From positions 212,452-276,451 of the forward strand of contig NZ_JAIVAI010000003.1 in NCBI RefSeq assembly GCF_020171525.1: a DNA stretch of 64,000 nucleotides, read 5' to 3'. The translations under genes were made by a program, and so were the position numbers. This stretch comes from Halobacillus yeomjeoni (GTDB taxonomy: Bacteria > Bacillota > Bacilli > Bacillales > Halobacillaceae). Below are positions 17,790 through 27,988 of this stretch, in pieces. How positions within the stretch are numbered: position 1 is the first letter of the stretch; each line of letters starts with the position of its first letter. Under the pieces are notes generated by a model. The model had not been told where the DNA came from. It saw only the letters and a program-made list of their open reading frames with translations, and did no database searches.

Positions 17790-18806
17790 TTTTTCTTTTG
17801 CTGACGAACGATGCACAATATCAAAAGGAACGATGATTCTTTTAGCTGGCTCGGACTTATCCTTCACCTTTGCAATCAAACCTTTGGCTGCCTGTACACC
17901 TAAATCATAAATGTTGATATTCACAGTGGTAAGTGGAGGTCTGGTCAGTTCAGATAAGTAAACGTTGTTGAAGCTCACTAAAGAAACATCTTCCGGGACA
18001 CGTTTCCCGCATTCTTCAAGCATGTTCATGACCCCGATGCTCATCAAGTCATCGACCACTACCAGTCCTGTCGGAGGTTCAGGTAGTGAGAGCAGCTCTT
18101 CCACTGCTCTTTGTCCTCCGGATTTAAGGAACTCGGTGTGTACTCGATACTCCTCCAGATAAGGAAGCCCCGCTTCTTCTAAAGCCAGCTGGTACCCACG
18201 CATTCGATCCACAGTTACAACCCTGTCCATTGAACCACCAATGAAAGCAATACATTCATGTCCAAGATCGATTAAATGTTTGGTAATCTCCTTGCCGGCA
18301 CGGACATTGTCGTTATCCACATGGGTTATTTCATCCACCCGGTCGGAAGGCTTTCCTACGATGGAGAAAGGGAAGTCCTGGGCGAGTAGAAAGTTTACAA
18401 TCGGATCATCTACCTGTGAATAAAGAAGAATGATACCATCGGTTCGGTTGCTATATACCATCCGCTCCACCCCTTCGAGCATCTCCTTATCCGTCTCACC
18501 GGTACATAGTACGAGTGAGTAGTCCGTTTGATGGGCTACACTGCTTAGACCACGAAGTACTTCCGGGAAAAAAGGGTTTTGTAATGATTTATCTGCACTT
18601 GAAGGCATGACGACGCCTATCGATTGACTCGATCTGTTCGCCAAACTTCTTGCACTTGCATTAGGGTGGTACCCCATCTCTTTCATCGCTTTTTTCACTT
18701 TCTTTTTCGTAGCCGGGCTGATTCTCGGATGATCAGCGATTACACGTGACACCGTAGAAGGGGCGACCCCCGCCACTTTGGCCACATCTTTAATAGTCAC
18801 TGCCAT
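17766..18806 (-). CDS. LacI-family regulator, probable maltodextrin regulon repressor (MalR-like)
   Basis: DNA-binding repressor likely to sense maltose/maltodextrin. Start at 18806 (MAVTIKDVAK) with AGGTGA 6 nt upstream gives 346 aa, normal for the family. The helix-turn-helix is residues about 3-22 (VAPSTVSRVI), then the hinge YHPNASARSLANRSS. A periplasmic-binding-like effector domain fills residues 60-330. It lies downstream of mdxEFG on the same strand, separated by a repeat element of about 120 bp. The likely targets are the CGATTGC-core sites before the amylase, mdxE and the GH13 enzyme at 23.2 kb; CcpA could bind the same sites. Confidence 0.85.
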   Translation of the reverse strand: MAVTIKDVAKVAGVAPSTVSRVIADHPRISPATKKKVKKAMKEMGYHPNASARSLANRSSQSIGVVMPSSADKSLQNPFFPEVLRGLSSVAHQTDYSLVLCTGETDKEMLEGVERMVYSNRTDGIILLYSQVDDPIVNFLLAQDFPFSIVGKPSDRVDEITHVDNDNVRAGKEITKHLIDLGHECIAFIGGSMDRVVTVDRMRGYQLALEEAGLPYLEEYRVHTEFLKSGGQRAVEELLSLPEPPTGLVVVDDLMSIGVMNMLEECGKRVPEDVSLVSFNNVYLSELTRPPLTTVNINIYDLGVQAAKGLIAKVKDKSEPAKRIIVPFDIVHRSSAKEKEKTSPSP

Positions 18807-19341
18807 TTCCATCACCTACAATTTCTTAAGCTAAATCCAATGTACATATCTATCTATCATTGTAACCTAACTTCATAGTTTTAAAGCTTTCTTCATCAAT
18901 ATTGTTATTTATATCGTTGATTCTTTTCAACTCATACACTTAAGGATAAGAAAATGTTCTTTCCACTGTTGCACACCTTTTTAAAAGACAAAGGGTCTGT
19001 TAATGGTTGGTGGGGTAATCTCACATGTCAGTTGGGTCAGCTCTTTCTGTCGAAAAATTCATGTGAGGCGGCTTTGGAAATGACTCTCCAAAACCCTTAT
19101 AAAGCGAAGTCCGCCACATCAACTTCGAATGGGAGGGAAGGGAAAACAGGTAGACTCCTGCGGGATTAAGGAACAAGGTGAGACCCCGGAGAACTAAAAG
19201 TTCGAGGAGGCTCACCATTCCCCGCGGAAAGCGGACTGTTTTCCCTTCCCTCCCAACCTCTGATAACCAAGCGGACCGAAACCCCAAATCAAAAGAAACG
19301 GAAGGCAGGTTTTTCAACTCCCTTCCGTTTCTTTAAACAAC
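18807..19341. other. 535 bp gap holding a repeat element and the LacI promoter
   Basis: No gene. The left part is AT-rich and should hold the LacI promoter; the right part is the inverted-arm repeat at 19131-19254. Open frames across it are repeat-derived and lack ribosome sites. Confidence 0.5.
19131..19254. repeat. GC-rich interspersed element with terminal inverted arms (copy 1)
   Basis: About 124 bp. The ends GGGAGGGAAGGGAAAACAG (19131-19149) and CTGTTTTCCCTTCCCTCCC (19236-19254) are perfect inverted repeats of 19 bp. The inside has the recognisable blocks GACTCCTGCGGG, GTGAGACCCCGGAG, GAGGAGGCTCA and CCCCGCGGAAAGCGGA. It is nearly identical to the copy at 46985-47108. It codes for nothing and lies inside the mdx regulon between the mdxG and lacI genes. 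Confidence 0.9.
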
Positions 19342-20187
19342 TTATCCTTTCGTTCCTCCTGCAGTCAATCCAGAAACGAAATATTTCTGTAATGACAAGA
19401 ACAAGAGAGAGATCGGCACAGCGATCAACACAGAACCAGCGGCGAACTTCGTGAATTCGTTACCGAACTGATCGGCAATCAATTCGTAAAGACCGACGGC
19501 CAACGTGAATTTTTCTTCTGTACGAAGTAAAATCCGAGCCAGGATGAAGTCCGTGAACGGCATGATGAATGTGAATAGTGAAATAACGGCAATCATCGGT
19601 TTTGCCAACGGCATGACAATCTGCCAGAAGATACGGAAGTTTCCTGCACCGTCGATTTTCGCGGATTCATCCAACTCCTTAGGGATGGTATCCAAGTAAC
19701 CCTTCATCAAGTACGTATTCATCGGTATCGCTCCACCTGTATAAACGAGGATAAGCGCCAAATGTGTATCCAAAAGTCCTGTCAGGTTCGCCAGGGCATA
19801 AATAGCGATCAACGCTGCGAAGTTCGGAATCATTTGGAGAATTAAGAACGTCATCAATCCATTCTTACGACCCACAAAACGGAAACGTGAAAAAGAGTAC
19901 GCCGTCAAACAAACGAGAATCACAGAGAATATCATAGTCAGAATACAAATCTTCATCGTATTCCAGTACCAGCGTAAGTAATCGCTTTTCTCAAGGTCGA
20001 ACAACTCTTTATAATGGGCGAGCGTCGCATCCTTAGGAATGATGGACGAGCCGGACAAACTGTTCCCCGGATTGAAAGAAGAGCCTACAATCCAGAGAAT
20101 CGGATATAAGATGATCGCGATCATCGCCACAATTACAAGATAGGACAAGGTCAATTGTACAATTCTTTGTTTTTTATGAGTAGTCAT
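19342..20187 (-). CDS. mdxG: Maltodextrin ABC transporter permease (MdxG/MalG type)
   Basis: Inner permease subunit of a carbohydrate ABC importer (CUT1). 281 aa with six membrane spans. The EAA loop that docks the ATPase is ELDESAKIDGAGNFRIFWQI near residues 165-185. It begins 1 nt after the mdxF stop, so translation is probably coupled. No ATPase gene is in the operon; as in other CUT1 systems of bacilli, a shared MsmX-type ATPase elsewhere would energise it. Confidence 0.92.
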   Translation of the reverse strand: MTTHKKQRIVQLTLSYLVIVAMIAIILYPILWIVGSSFNPGNSLSGSSIIPKDATLAHYKELFDLEKSDYLRWYWNTMKICILTMIFSVILVCLTAYSFSRFRFVGRKNGLMTFLILQMIPNFAALIAIYALANLTGLLDTHLALILVYTGGAIPMNTYLMKGYLDTIPKELDESAKIDGAGNFRIFWQIVMPLAKPMIAVISLFTFIMPFTDFILARILLRTEEKFTLAVGLYELIADQFGNEFTKFAAGSVLIAVPISLLFLSLQKYFVSGLTAGGTKG

Positions 20188-20188
20188 A

Positions 20189-21478
20189 TTACATCATATC
20201 CTCTTCTTGGAATGATTTTGTTCTTCTGAACTGCCACAATGCGACCACAATGACAATCAAGGATAGGATCATCGTGATGGCAGCTGCTTTCCCGTATTGT
20301 GCGGATGTCATCGTCAACGAGTAGATCCAGGAAATCAAGATGTCCGTCCCGCCGGCGTTTTGGCCGGGAACTGCAGGACCACCGCCGTTGAACAGGAAGA
20401 TGACATTAAAGTTGTTGAAGTTGAACGTATACTGAGTAATTAATATTGGAGCCGTTGCATAAAGAACCAGTGGCAGGGTGATGCTCTTGAACTTCTGCAT
20501 GATTGTTGCTCCGTCAACGTCTGCCGCTTCATACAATTCATTTGGAATCGATTGCAGAACGCCGGTCACCATGGCAAAAATGAATGGGAAACCGAGCCAT
20601 GTCTGAATCATGATCAAAGCGATTTTCGTATAGGTCGGGTCCGTCAGCCAAGGTATGTTCCCGAGTCCGAAAATGGCCAGGATATCATTGTTGATCGTTC
20701 CGAATGTTTCATTGAACATTCCAGCGAATACGAGGATGGATACGAATGCTGGAACAGCCCAAGGCAGAATGAAAATCGTACGGATCGTTCTTTGGAAAAT
20801 GATTCCTTTCTGGTTCATCAAAACAGCAAGGAAAATCCCTAACGCAATTTGAAGTGTGGTCGCTCCGAATGTCCATATTACTGTCCAGGCAAGAACACTG
20901 AAGAACGTTTCCCGCCAAATCGGAATCTTGAAGATATCAATGAAGTTTTGGAATCCGATCCAGTCGACTAAGTTTGCCGGTGGAGAGTGATATAAGTCAT
21001 AGTTCGTAAAAGATAATAAGATGACAAATAAAATCGGGAAGATGACCACGAAGATCAGCAGTAAAAAACCTGGTGTCATCATTAAATACGGAAAACCACC
21101 GCCGACCAAGTTTTGATATTGGGAGCGCACGGAGTTTGGCTTTTCTCCTTTATCCCTCTGCTTGCCCACTTTGAAAGCATCTCTTAAGTTGAATACATAA
21201 ATTCCTAATCCCAGCACAGTGACGATTAAAGTCAGGATTCCTTCCACTAAAAGAACGATGGAATGATCGAACTGTGTATCCGTTCCAAGTGTAACTAATC
21301 CCCAAAAACCGTACTGGATCAAATCTGAGAAAGCAATGAAAAAAGATGCTGTCAAAACGAGAAAGACTATTCCTTTGAGCCATTGCTTATTATAAAACTG
21401 TCCAAGTCCAGGAATTACCGATAACGCCAGGGCGATTTTTCGATGATTGCCGGAATATTGATTTCCCTGATCCCCCAT
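20189..21478 (-). CDS. mdxF: Maltodextrin ABC transporter permease (MdxF/MalF type)
   Basis: Permease partner of the preceding gene. The 429-aa product has two or three extra N-terminal hydrophobic segments (residues about 14-95), as in B. subtilis MdxF, then a six-span permease core. The EAA loop is ELYEAADVDGATIMQKFKSI. It is separated from the binding-protein gene by a hairpin that probably lowers permease expression relative to the binding protein. A GGAG-containing site precedes the ATG. Confidence 0.92.
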   Translation of the reverse strand: MGDQGNQYSGNHRKIALALSVIPGLGQFYNKQWLKGIVFLVLTASFFIAFSDLIQYGFWGLVTLGTDTQFDHSIVLLVEGILTLIVTVLGLGIYVFNLRDAFKVGKQRDKGEKPNSVRSQYQNLVGGGFPYLMMTPGFLLLIFVVIFPILFVILLSFTNYDLYHSPPANLVDWIGFQNFIDIFKIPIWRETFFSVLAWTVIWTFGATTLQIALGIFLAVLMNQKGIIFQRTIRTIFILPWAVPAFVSILVFAGMFNETFGTINNDILAIFGLGNIPWLTDPTYTKIALIMIQTWLGFPFIFAMVTGVLQSIPNELYEAADVDGATIMQKFKSITLPLVLYATAPILITQYTFNFNNFNVIFLFNGGGPAVPGQNAGGTDILISWIYSLTMTSAQYGKAAAITMILSLIVIVVALWQFRRTKSFQEEDMM

Positions 21479-21540
21479 CTTCAGTCTCCTTTCTCTTTAT
21501 AAAAGACATATAAGTTCTTCATACCCTTTGAAAAATGAAA

Positions 21541-21565
21541 GCAGCGCCCGAGAGCCGGGCACTGC
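21541..21565 (-). terminator. Attenuating hairpin between mdxE and mdxF
   Basis: GCAG-C-GCCCG pairs with CGGGC-A-CTGC, followed on the minus strand by a T-rich run. It is placed to let the binding-protein mRNA be more abundant than the permease part. Confidence 0.7.
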
Positions 21566-21574
21566 TCTTCATCT

Positions 21575-22867
21575 TTAATTTCCTGAGTGATTCAATTCAA
21601 TCTGACTCTTGATTGTTTCTGTCGCTTCATTCAAAGCTTTTTCAGGTTCAGACTTACCTGTTGCGACCAATTGAAGTGCTTGTGCCATCGGCTCCCAAAC
21701 CTCACTCATTTCTGGAATGTTCGGCATTGGAGTCGCGCGCTCAGATTGAACGGCAACAGCACGAGCTTTTTCGTTGTCTGCGATAACCGGATCTTCAATC
21801 AAAGATTTGACCGGTGGAATTTCGTTTGTTTCTTCAAAACGGATTTTTGCGTTTTCTTCGTTCGCAATCCATTTCACCAACTCTTCTGCCCATTTCTTGT
21901 TTTCAGATTGAGCAGAAACGTGCCAGCCTTTCACCCCTACGAATGTTTCCGGATACTCACCGTTAGGCAGCTTCGGAAGTGGAGCGACACCATAATCGAT
22001 TCCAGCTTCATTCAATGTCTGGAACGCCCAAGGGCCGTCCATCATGGAAGCGACTTTACCTTCTTGGAAAAGACCATCTTTCGCAGAACCGCCGCTTTCG
22101 CCTACGATTCCAGATGGGAAGACTTCTTCATACCATTTCTGGATGTACGCAGCACCTTCAACAGCGCCTTCATTGTTCAAACCAAGATCCTGCGGGTTGT
22201 ACTTCCCGTCAGTCTTATCGAAAACATAGCCGCCGTAACCAGCGATGACTGCGTTACCGAAATAGAAGTTGTCCCAAAGGGCTAGATAACCATATTCTTT
22301 CTCTTCTCCGAATTCTTTGGAGAATTCAAAAAGCTCTTCAAATGTTTCCGGAGCTTCTTCCATATGTTCTTTGTTGTAAATGAATACTGGTGTTTCTGTA
22401 GCTTTCGGAAGACCGTAAAGCTTACCATCGTATGTTTGAGCAGAAATAGAAGCATCTGTGTAAATATCTGTTACAGAACTATCGAATTCTAATGGAGAAA
22501 TCAATCCTTCAATCGCCAACTGACCGATTTGGTCGTGTGGAAGCGTCAATACATCCGGACCTTTACCAGCTGGACCATCCAGGCGCAGCTGCTCACGCAT
22601 TTTATCTGACATATCCAATTCTTTGAATTCTACTTTGATGCCATGCTCTTCTTCGAAGCTTGCGATAGCCGGTTCAAGACCTACACCTTTTTCATTGTCT
22701 TCCCAAATGACCAGCTTTTCTGGTTTTTCCGGCATACCATCTTCAGAAGTTGTTCCTTCATTCTCGGAACCACTTGAATTTGCTTCTTCTTCACGCTCAG
22801 GTGCACATGCAGCAAGCAGCCCGACCGTAAGAAAAGCTATGAACAAAACACTTAACCACTTCTTCAT
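21575..22867 (-). CDS. mdxE: Maltodextrin-binding lipoprotein (MdxE/MalE type)
   Basis: Extracellular lipid-anchored binding protein of the CUT1 importer. Start at 22867 (MKKWLSVLF) because AAGGGGGAAAAAAGG precedes that ATG; this gives 430 aa with a perfect lipobox LLAAC (Cys about 21). The family signatures IVWEDNEKGVGLEPAIASFE, KGPDVLTLPHDQIGQLA and GPWAFQTLNEAGIDYGVAPLP are typical of MalE. A Ser/Glu-rich linker follows the lipidated Cys. First gene of mdxEFG; two operator-like sites lie upstream. Confidence 0.93.
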   Translation of the reverse strand: MKKWLSVLFIAFLTVGLLAACAPEREEEANSSGSENEGTTSEDGMPEKPEKLVIWEDNEKGVGLEPAIASFEEEHGIKVEFKELDMSDKMREQLRLDGPAGKGPDVLTLPHDQIGQLAIEGLISPLEFDSSVTDIYTDASISAQTYDGKLYGLPKATETPVFIYNKEHMEEAPETFEELFEFSKEFGEEKEYGYLALWDNFYFGNAVIAGYGGYVFDKTDGKYNPQDLGLNNEGAVEGAAYIQKWYEEVFPSGIVGESGGSAKDGLFQEGKVASMMDGPWAFQTLNEAGIDYGVAPLPKLPNGEYPETFVGVKGWHVSAQSENKKWAEELVKWIANEENAKIRFEETNEIPPVKSLIEDPVIADNEKARAVAVQSERATPMPNIPEMSEVWEPMAQALQLVATGKSEPEKALNEATETIKSQIELNHSGN

Positions 22868-22920
22868 CCTTTTTTCCCCCTTAAATAAATGAAACCTGTT
22901 TATGAAGTGTGTGCCATATT

Positions 22921-22938
22921 TGTGAAACCGATTGCACA
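22921..22938 (-). promoter_or_regulatory. Operator-like site before mdxE
   Basis: TGTGAAACCGATTGCACA, an imperfect palindrome centred on CCGATTG that shares the CGATTGCA core with the amylase operator. It is consistent with LacI-family (MalR) or CcpA binding and lies about 55 nt before the mdxE start. Confidence 0.55.
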
Positions 22939-22974
22939 CTTCGTAATTCTCATTATACTAACCTCTATTATTAT

Positions 22975-22988
22975 TGCAAGCGTTTTCT
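22975..22988. promoter_or_regulatory. cre-like site in the mdxE upstream region
   Basis: TGCAAGCGTTTTCT matches 12 of 14 cre positions. It lies in the divergent region between mdxE and the GH13 gene. Confidence 0.45.
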
Positions 22989-23116
22989 TATAAATTTTTC
23001 TCTACTATGATCGTTTCCTGTAACTACCGTCCCTATAATTATAAATCGCTTCCATTGAATAGATTGACTTCCTATCTCACTTTCTATAATTTAGAAGATA
23101 AAAGAATGATAGATAA

Positions 23117-24889
<1,773 letters not shown>

Positions 24890-24903
24890 GATTGATAAAA
24901 AGA

Positions 24904-24956
24904 AGTCCGCTCCAGTCATCCTTAAGAGAGATGAACAGAGCGGATTTCTTTTTTTG
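24904..24956 (+). terminator. Terminator after the maltogenic amylase gene
   Basis: TCCGCTC / GAGCGGA arms enclose a longer loop and are followed by TTTCTTTTTTT. Confidence 0.7.
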
Positions 24957-24965
24957 TATTATCTT

Positions 24966-26084
24966 TCAAGCTTTCAAATAGATTTCGTCCAGGAATTCCC
25001 GTTCTTCTTCTGTAAGTTTCATATCAATTTGAAATGCTTTTCGATCTATGTCCAAACCTTTATTTTCCCACTCCGGTTCAGTGAATAATGATCCCACCCA
25101 TTTTTTCGTCAGGTCTGTAAGGTGAGAATGTCGATTCACATAAAGGCTGTCATATTGCTCCTTTACCTTATCGTGCCACTCTGAATCGGACTCTTCCTGT
25201 ATACTATTATCGAAAACAGAGTGAAGAAGATCACGAACTTGTTCATCTAGTGTGAGAAGATATGAAATCTCTTTTAACTTTACGATTGTTAAATGGTCAT
25301 TTAGATGTTCTGCTATTTGTTTTAATAATGATTTTTTAGTGTGATCATAATAATTTTCCATAGACCGAATTAGATCTCTTATCCACTCATTCAAATCAAT
25401 CCTATACTTGATACATTTCAAATTGAAGTCATTCACTGCCTGGTAATAGGATGAATAGGATGATTTCAATTCTTCAACCGAGGAATGATAGTCTTTTACG
25501 TATGATTCATATACGAATTTACTTCTTTTGCTGAAATTCTCTAAGTTAAGGTGTCTTTCTTTCATTTTCTCTACTTCTCTTTTATTGTACGAACAAGTAG
25601 ATAGCTTGCCTTCATAGTTGGGAATCACTTCTTTCGTAATTGATTCGTACAGTACATGGAGACCATCATAACGGATCATCAAAGATTGGAATGATTCTTT
25701 CTGCTTTTCACTTTTAGGATAAGTATCATCATATAACTTTTTCAAAGGGTTCAAGTGTTCATTGAACGTATAAAAACCTTCCACCCTTTTTGATGTAAAT
25801 TCGTTCCACCTTTCAAGCAGATCTTTGATCATTCGTTTTCTTTCATAAAGAAAGAGTAACCTTTCGTAAGATTCCTTCTCCGCTTCTAAGTTCAGAGCCT
25901 CAATGAATTGAAAATAATCTTTCATAGGAAGGAGATTCAGGTGCTCTGTAAAAATTGACTGATAATCTTTCATTAAATCCAGTAACTGTTTATCATTTGT
26001 ACCCTTGTAGGAAATGACTGATTCGTTTTCATTCATCCAGCTCTCTATATCAAGATAAGCATTGGTTAATCCGGATCTTTCCAC
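24966..26084 (-). CDS. Large alpha-helical protein of unknown function
   Basis: 372-aa soluble protein with no family I recognise. It is almost entirely predicted helix, rich in Glu, Lys, Tyr and Leu, with coiled-coil-like stretches (residues about 70-110, 170-230 and 250-300). It lacks a signal peptide and membrane span. GTG start at 26084; GGAGGGG lies about 12 nt away, a little far, so an internal start is possible. Composition is more AT-rich than its neighbours. It stands alone between the maltogenic amylase and the ArsA cluster. Confidence 0.6.
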   Translation of the reverse strand: MERSGLTNAYLDIESWMNENESVISYKGTNDKQLLDLMKDYQSIFTEHLNLLPMKDYFQFIEALNLEAEKESYERLLFLYERKRMIKDLLERWNEFTSKRVEGFYTFNEHLNPLKKLYDDTYPKSEKQKESFQSLMIRYDGLHVLYESITKEVIPNYEGKLSTCSYNKREVEKMKERHLNLENFSKRSKFVYESYVKDYHSSVEELKSSYSSYYQAVNDFNLKCIKYRIDLNEWIRDLIRSMENYYDHTKKSLLKQIAEHLNDHLTIVKLKEISYLLTLDEQVRDLLHSVFDNSIQEESDSEWHDKVKEQYDSLYVNRHSHLTDLTKKWVGSLFTEPEWENKGLDIDRKAFQIDMKLTEEEREFLDEIYLKA

Positions 26085-26267
26085 TATTCAAAAACACCCC
26101 TCCCTGAATTTAGAAAAAAATACTACTATATAATTTCTGTTTATATGAAATAAATCCTATATAACCCGACAAAAAAAGACAAAAATCATTCCAATGTCAT
26201 GCTGGTAGTTAATTATACCTAATTCGAATAGATCTATACCCAAATTAGATTTACTATAGTAAAACAA
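26085..26267. other. AT-rich gap before the helical protein
   Basis: Leader and promoter region of the 372-aa gene; no distinct structure seen apart from the neighbouring terminator. Confidence 0.3.
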
Positions 26268-26298
26268 AAAGACATGACCAAATTCATGTCATGTCTTT
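26268..26298 (-). terminator. Terminator after the ArsA-like ATPase gene
   Basis: AAAGACATGA / TCATGTCTTT stem followed on the minus strand by TTTTTGTTTT. Confidence 0.85.
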
Positions 26299-26304
26299 GC
26301 TTTG

Positions 26305-27249
26305 CTATACCATTACCATATGCCTCAATTGATCAGCAAAAACCCCTAATTTCTCTAAATCCGATACATCCTCCTCGTACAAAGGAACCTGTATCAATTC
26401 CTGCTTCGCAAATGTACGCTCAATCTCATTCAAATATGTTTTTTCCTGCTGCCTTCTTTTCTCTAGAAAAACTCCATCTGCATGTTCAGGCAGCACTTTA
26501 TTGACAACCAGCGTATGAACAGGAAGGTCGTGCTTTCCAAGCTGCTGAATCGCTTGTTTGGTCTCCAATATAGGCAGGCGTTCAGGAATTAACACAAAGA
26601 TGAACCCTGTCCTTTCTTCATCGAGAATGATTTCTCGAACGGCTGCGAATTTCTCTTTTCTTTTCTGCAGAATATCATAAATTGGATCATCGACCGGGTC
26701 CCCGTCATTAAGGAGCTGGGTATAGTTATCATTGATTTTCTTCCGCCTTTCAAGCATCCCGTCGATCCATACTCCCATCAGCTCCGGCAATGTCAGTAAT
26801 CGGACTGTATGTCCTGTAGGTGCTGTATCAAAAACGATTTTATCAAAGTCTTCCGCTTCATCCAGGATGATAGAAATCAAACGGTCGAACAAAGCCGCTT
26901 CATCGGCACCGGGAGATGCACTCGCCATATCGATCTGCCTATGGACTTCCTCAATCATTTTCGACTTCACAAGACCCTGCAGGTTTTCCTTTACGCCTTC
27001 AATATATCGTTTAGATTCACGCGCTGGGTCAACTTCGATTCCCCATAAATTTTCTTGAAGCTTCGTTTTCTCGTGATTCACTTTTTTATGAAAAATATCC
27101 CCGAGATTATGGGCGGGGTCCGTCGATACGACTAAAGTTTTGAACCCTTCCCTGGCAAAAGCCATCGCTATTGCAGCCGAAGTGGTCGACTTTCCGACTC
27201 CACCTTTCCCCCCGACAAACAGAATTTGATTTTTCGACAAATGATTCAT
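26305..27249 (-). CDS. ArsA/Get3-family ATPase
   Basis: Soluble ATPase of the ArsA/GET3/MinD deviant Walker A class. The 314-aa product has GGKGGVGKSTTSA at residues 13-25 with the signature lysine, STDPAHNLGD near 43-52 (switch I) and FDTAPTGHTVRLL near 137-149 (switch II/A-loop). It is a single ATPase unit rather than the duplicated bacterial ArsA, and no arsB or arsR is nearby, so arsenite export is unlikely. It is last in a run after cstA, a Cys-rich protein and a CC-ending protein, which suggests it chaperones or assembles something for that cluster. Confidence 0.85.
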   Translation of the reverse strand: MNHLSKNQILFVGGKGGVGKSTTSAAIAMAFAREGFKTLVVSTDPAHNLGDIFHKKVNHEKTKLQENLWGIEVDPARESKRYIEGVKENLQGLVKSKMIEEVHRQIDMASASPGADEAALFDRLISIILDEAEDFDKIVFDTAPTGHTVRLLTLPELMGVWIDGMLERRKKINDNYTQLLNDGDPVDDPIYDILQKRKEKFAAVREIILDEERTGFIFVLIPERLPILETKQAIQQLGKHDLPVHTLVVNKVLPEHADGVFLEKRRQQEKTYLNEIERTFAKQELIQVPLYEEDVSDLEKLGVFADQLRHMVMV

Positions 27250-27268
27250 GAAGTTACCAACCTTTCTA

Positions 27269-27532
27269 TTAACAGCAGCGTATTCCGTCCAATGGGGACT
27301 TTTCCATCCCCATCCTCAAATGCCAGTCATGGAACTTCTCGACGATGTGAGGATAAAGCTCCAGCGTGTAATAAAACGCTGGATTCGGTATACCGAGCAT
27401 GTCTGAATAAACGAGAAGAAGAAACAAATCATCTTCATCCCGCAGTTCCCTCGCTACTTCCTGTTTATGAGGGAGACTCAGCATTTCGTCATATAGTTCG
27501 ATCAGTCTCTTCAACGTAGGCTTCTTTTTCAC
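27269..27532 (-). CDS. Small protein ending in Cys-Cys (cory-CC-star type)
   Basis: 87-aa helical protein whose last two residues are Cys-Cys directly before the stop. To my knowledge this fits the small family named cory-CC-star, found near CstA and ArsA-like genes; its function is unknown. The body is LKRLIELYDEMLSLPHKQEV and a hydrophobic LFLLLVYSDMLGIPNPAFYY segment. The terminal CC pair could bind a metal or be modified, and could contact the ArsA-type ATPase, as C-terminal targeting by Get3-like ATPases would suggest. It lies 12 nt from the upstream gene and 19 nt from the ATPase gene. Confidence 0.75.
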   Translation of the reverse strand: MKKKPTLKRLIELYDEMLSLPHKQEVARELRDEDDLFLLLVYSDMLGIPNPAFYYTLELYPHIVEKFHDWHLRMGMEKSPLDGIRCC

Positions 27533-27544
27533 GCCTTTTCCTCC

Positions 27545-27919
27545 TTACTCCTGGATCTGAATTCTCAGCTGTCTCTCATAATCGGAAAAACTCTCAGTCA
27601 TTCGACCATTTATAAAAATGGCTCCATATTTCATGTGAAATAGGATATTCTTAAGAGCTGTTCTCTTGTTTATCTGCTTTTTCCTCGCTTGTTTTACAAA
27701 GTACATAAGGATGGCAAGAAGATTTCTCGGATCTAAAAATATGATATCGACACGATCTCCATACTCATTTAAAGTTCGCTGATAAATTTCCCCGAGCCGC
27801 ATGCGCTCTTCATCATGATGTTTGAACTCATCCTCCATGTGGACGAGTCCATCTTCATCACTGCAGACTCCTCCACAACACCCCATACCGATTTCTTTTT
27901 CCGGACGGATGATCATCAC
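27545..27919 (-). CDS. Small Cys-rich protein in the cstA-arsA cluster
   Basis: 124-aa protein that I do not recognise by name. The N-terminus has a compact cluster MGCCGGVCSDEDG (Cys at about 13, 14 and 18), a plausible metal or thiol site recalling the vicinal cysteines of the arsenic chaperone ArsD, without being ArsD. The middle is DIIFLDPRNLLAILMYFVKQARKK, a helix that could be amphipathic. The start is unclear: the GTG at 27919 and ATG at 27916 lie 14-17 nt from GGAGGGGG, and MGCCGG is another option. It is translated between cstA and the CC-ending gene. Confidence 0.7.
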   Translation of the reverse strand: MMIIRPEKEIGMGCCGGVCSDEDGLVHMEDEFKHHDEERMRLGEIYQRTLNEYGDRVDIIFLDPRNLLAILMYFVKQARKKQINKRTALKNILFHMKYGAIFINGRMTESFSDYERQLRIQIQE

Positions 27920-27953
27920 TTCGATGATAGAACCCCCTCCTCGAATAAAAGAA

Positions 27954-27975
27954 AGCCGTACGAAGGTGTACGGCT
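27954..27975 (-). terminator. Hairpin between cstA and the Cys-rich gene
   Basis: AGCCGTAC / GTACGGCT stem followed on the minus strand by TTTCTTTTATTC. It should partly terminate cstA transcripts and reduce expression of the three small downstream genes. Confidence 0.75.
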
Positions 27976-27988
27976 GTTCTCAATTTTA

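Noticed and set aside
18954..19317. Open frames of 71 and 98 aa crossing the GC-rich repeat
   Set aside because: Composition follows the repeat in either direction, there is no ribosome site, and the sister copy gives different frames.
21587..22285. Long plus-strand frame (232 aa) inside mdxE
   Set aside because: It is the antisense shadow of the strongly conserved binding-protein gene; rich in Phe/Cys/Arg as antisense frames are.
26305..27249. Arsenite resistance locus
   Set aside because: No arsB, arsR, arsC or arsD nearby and the ATPase is a single unit; neighbours are cstA and Cys-rich small proteins.
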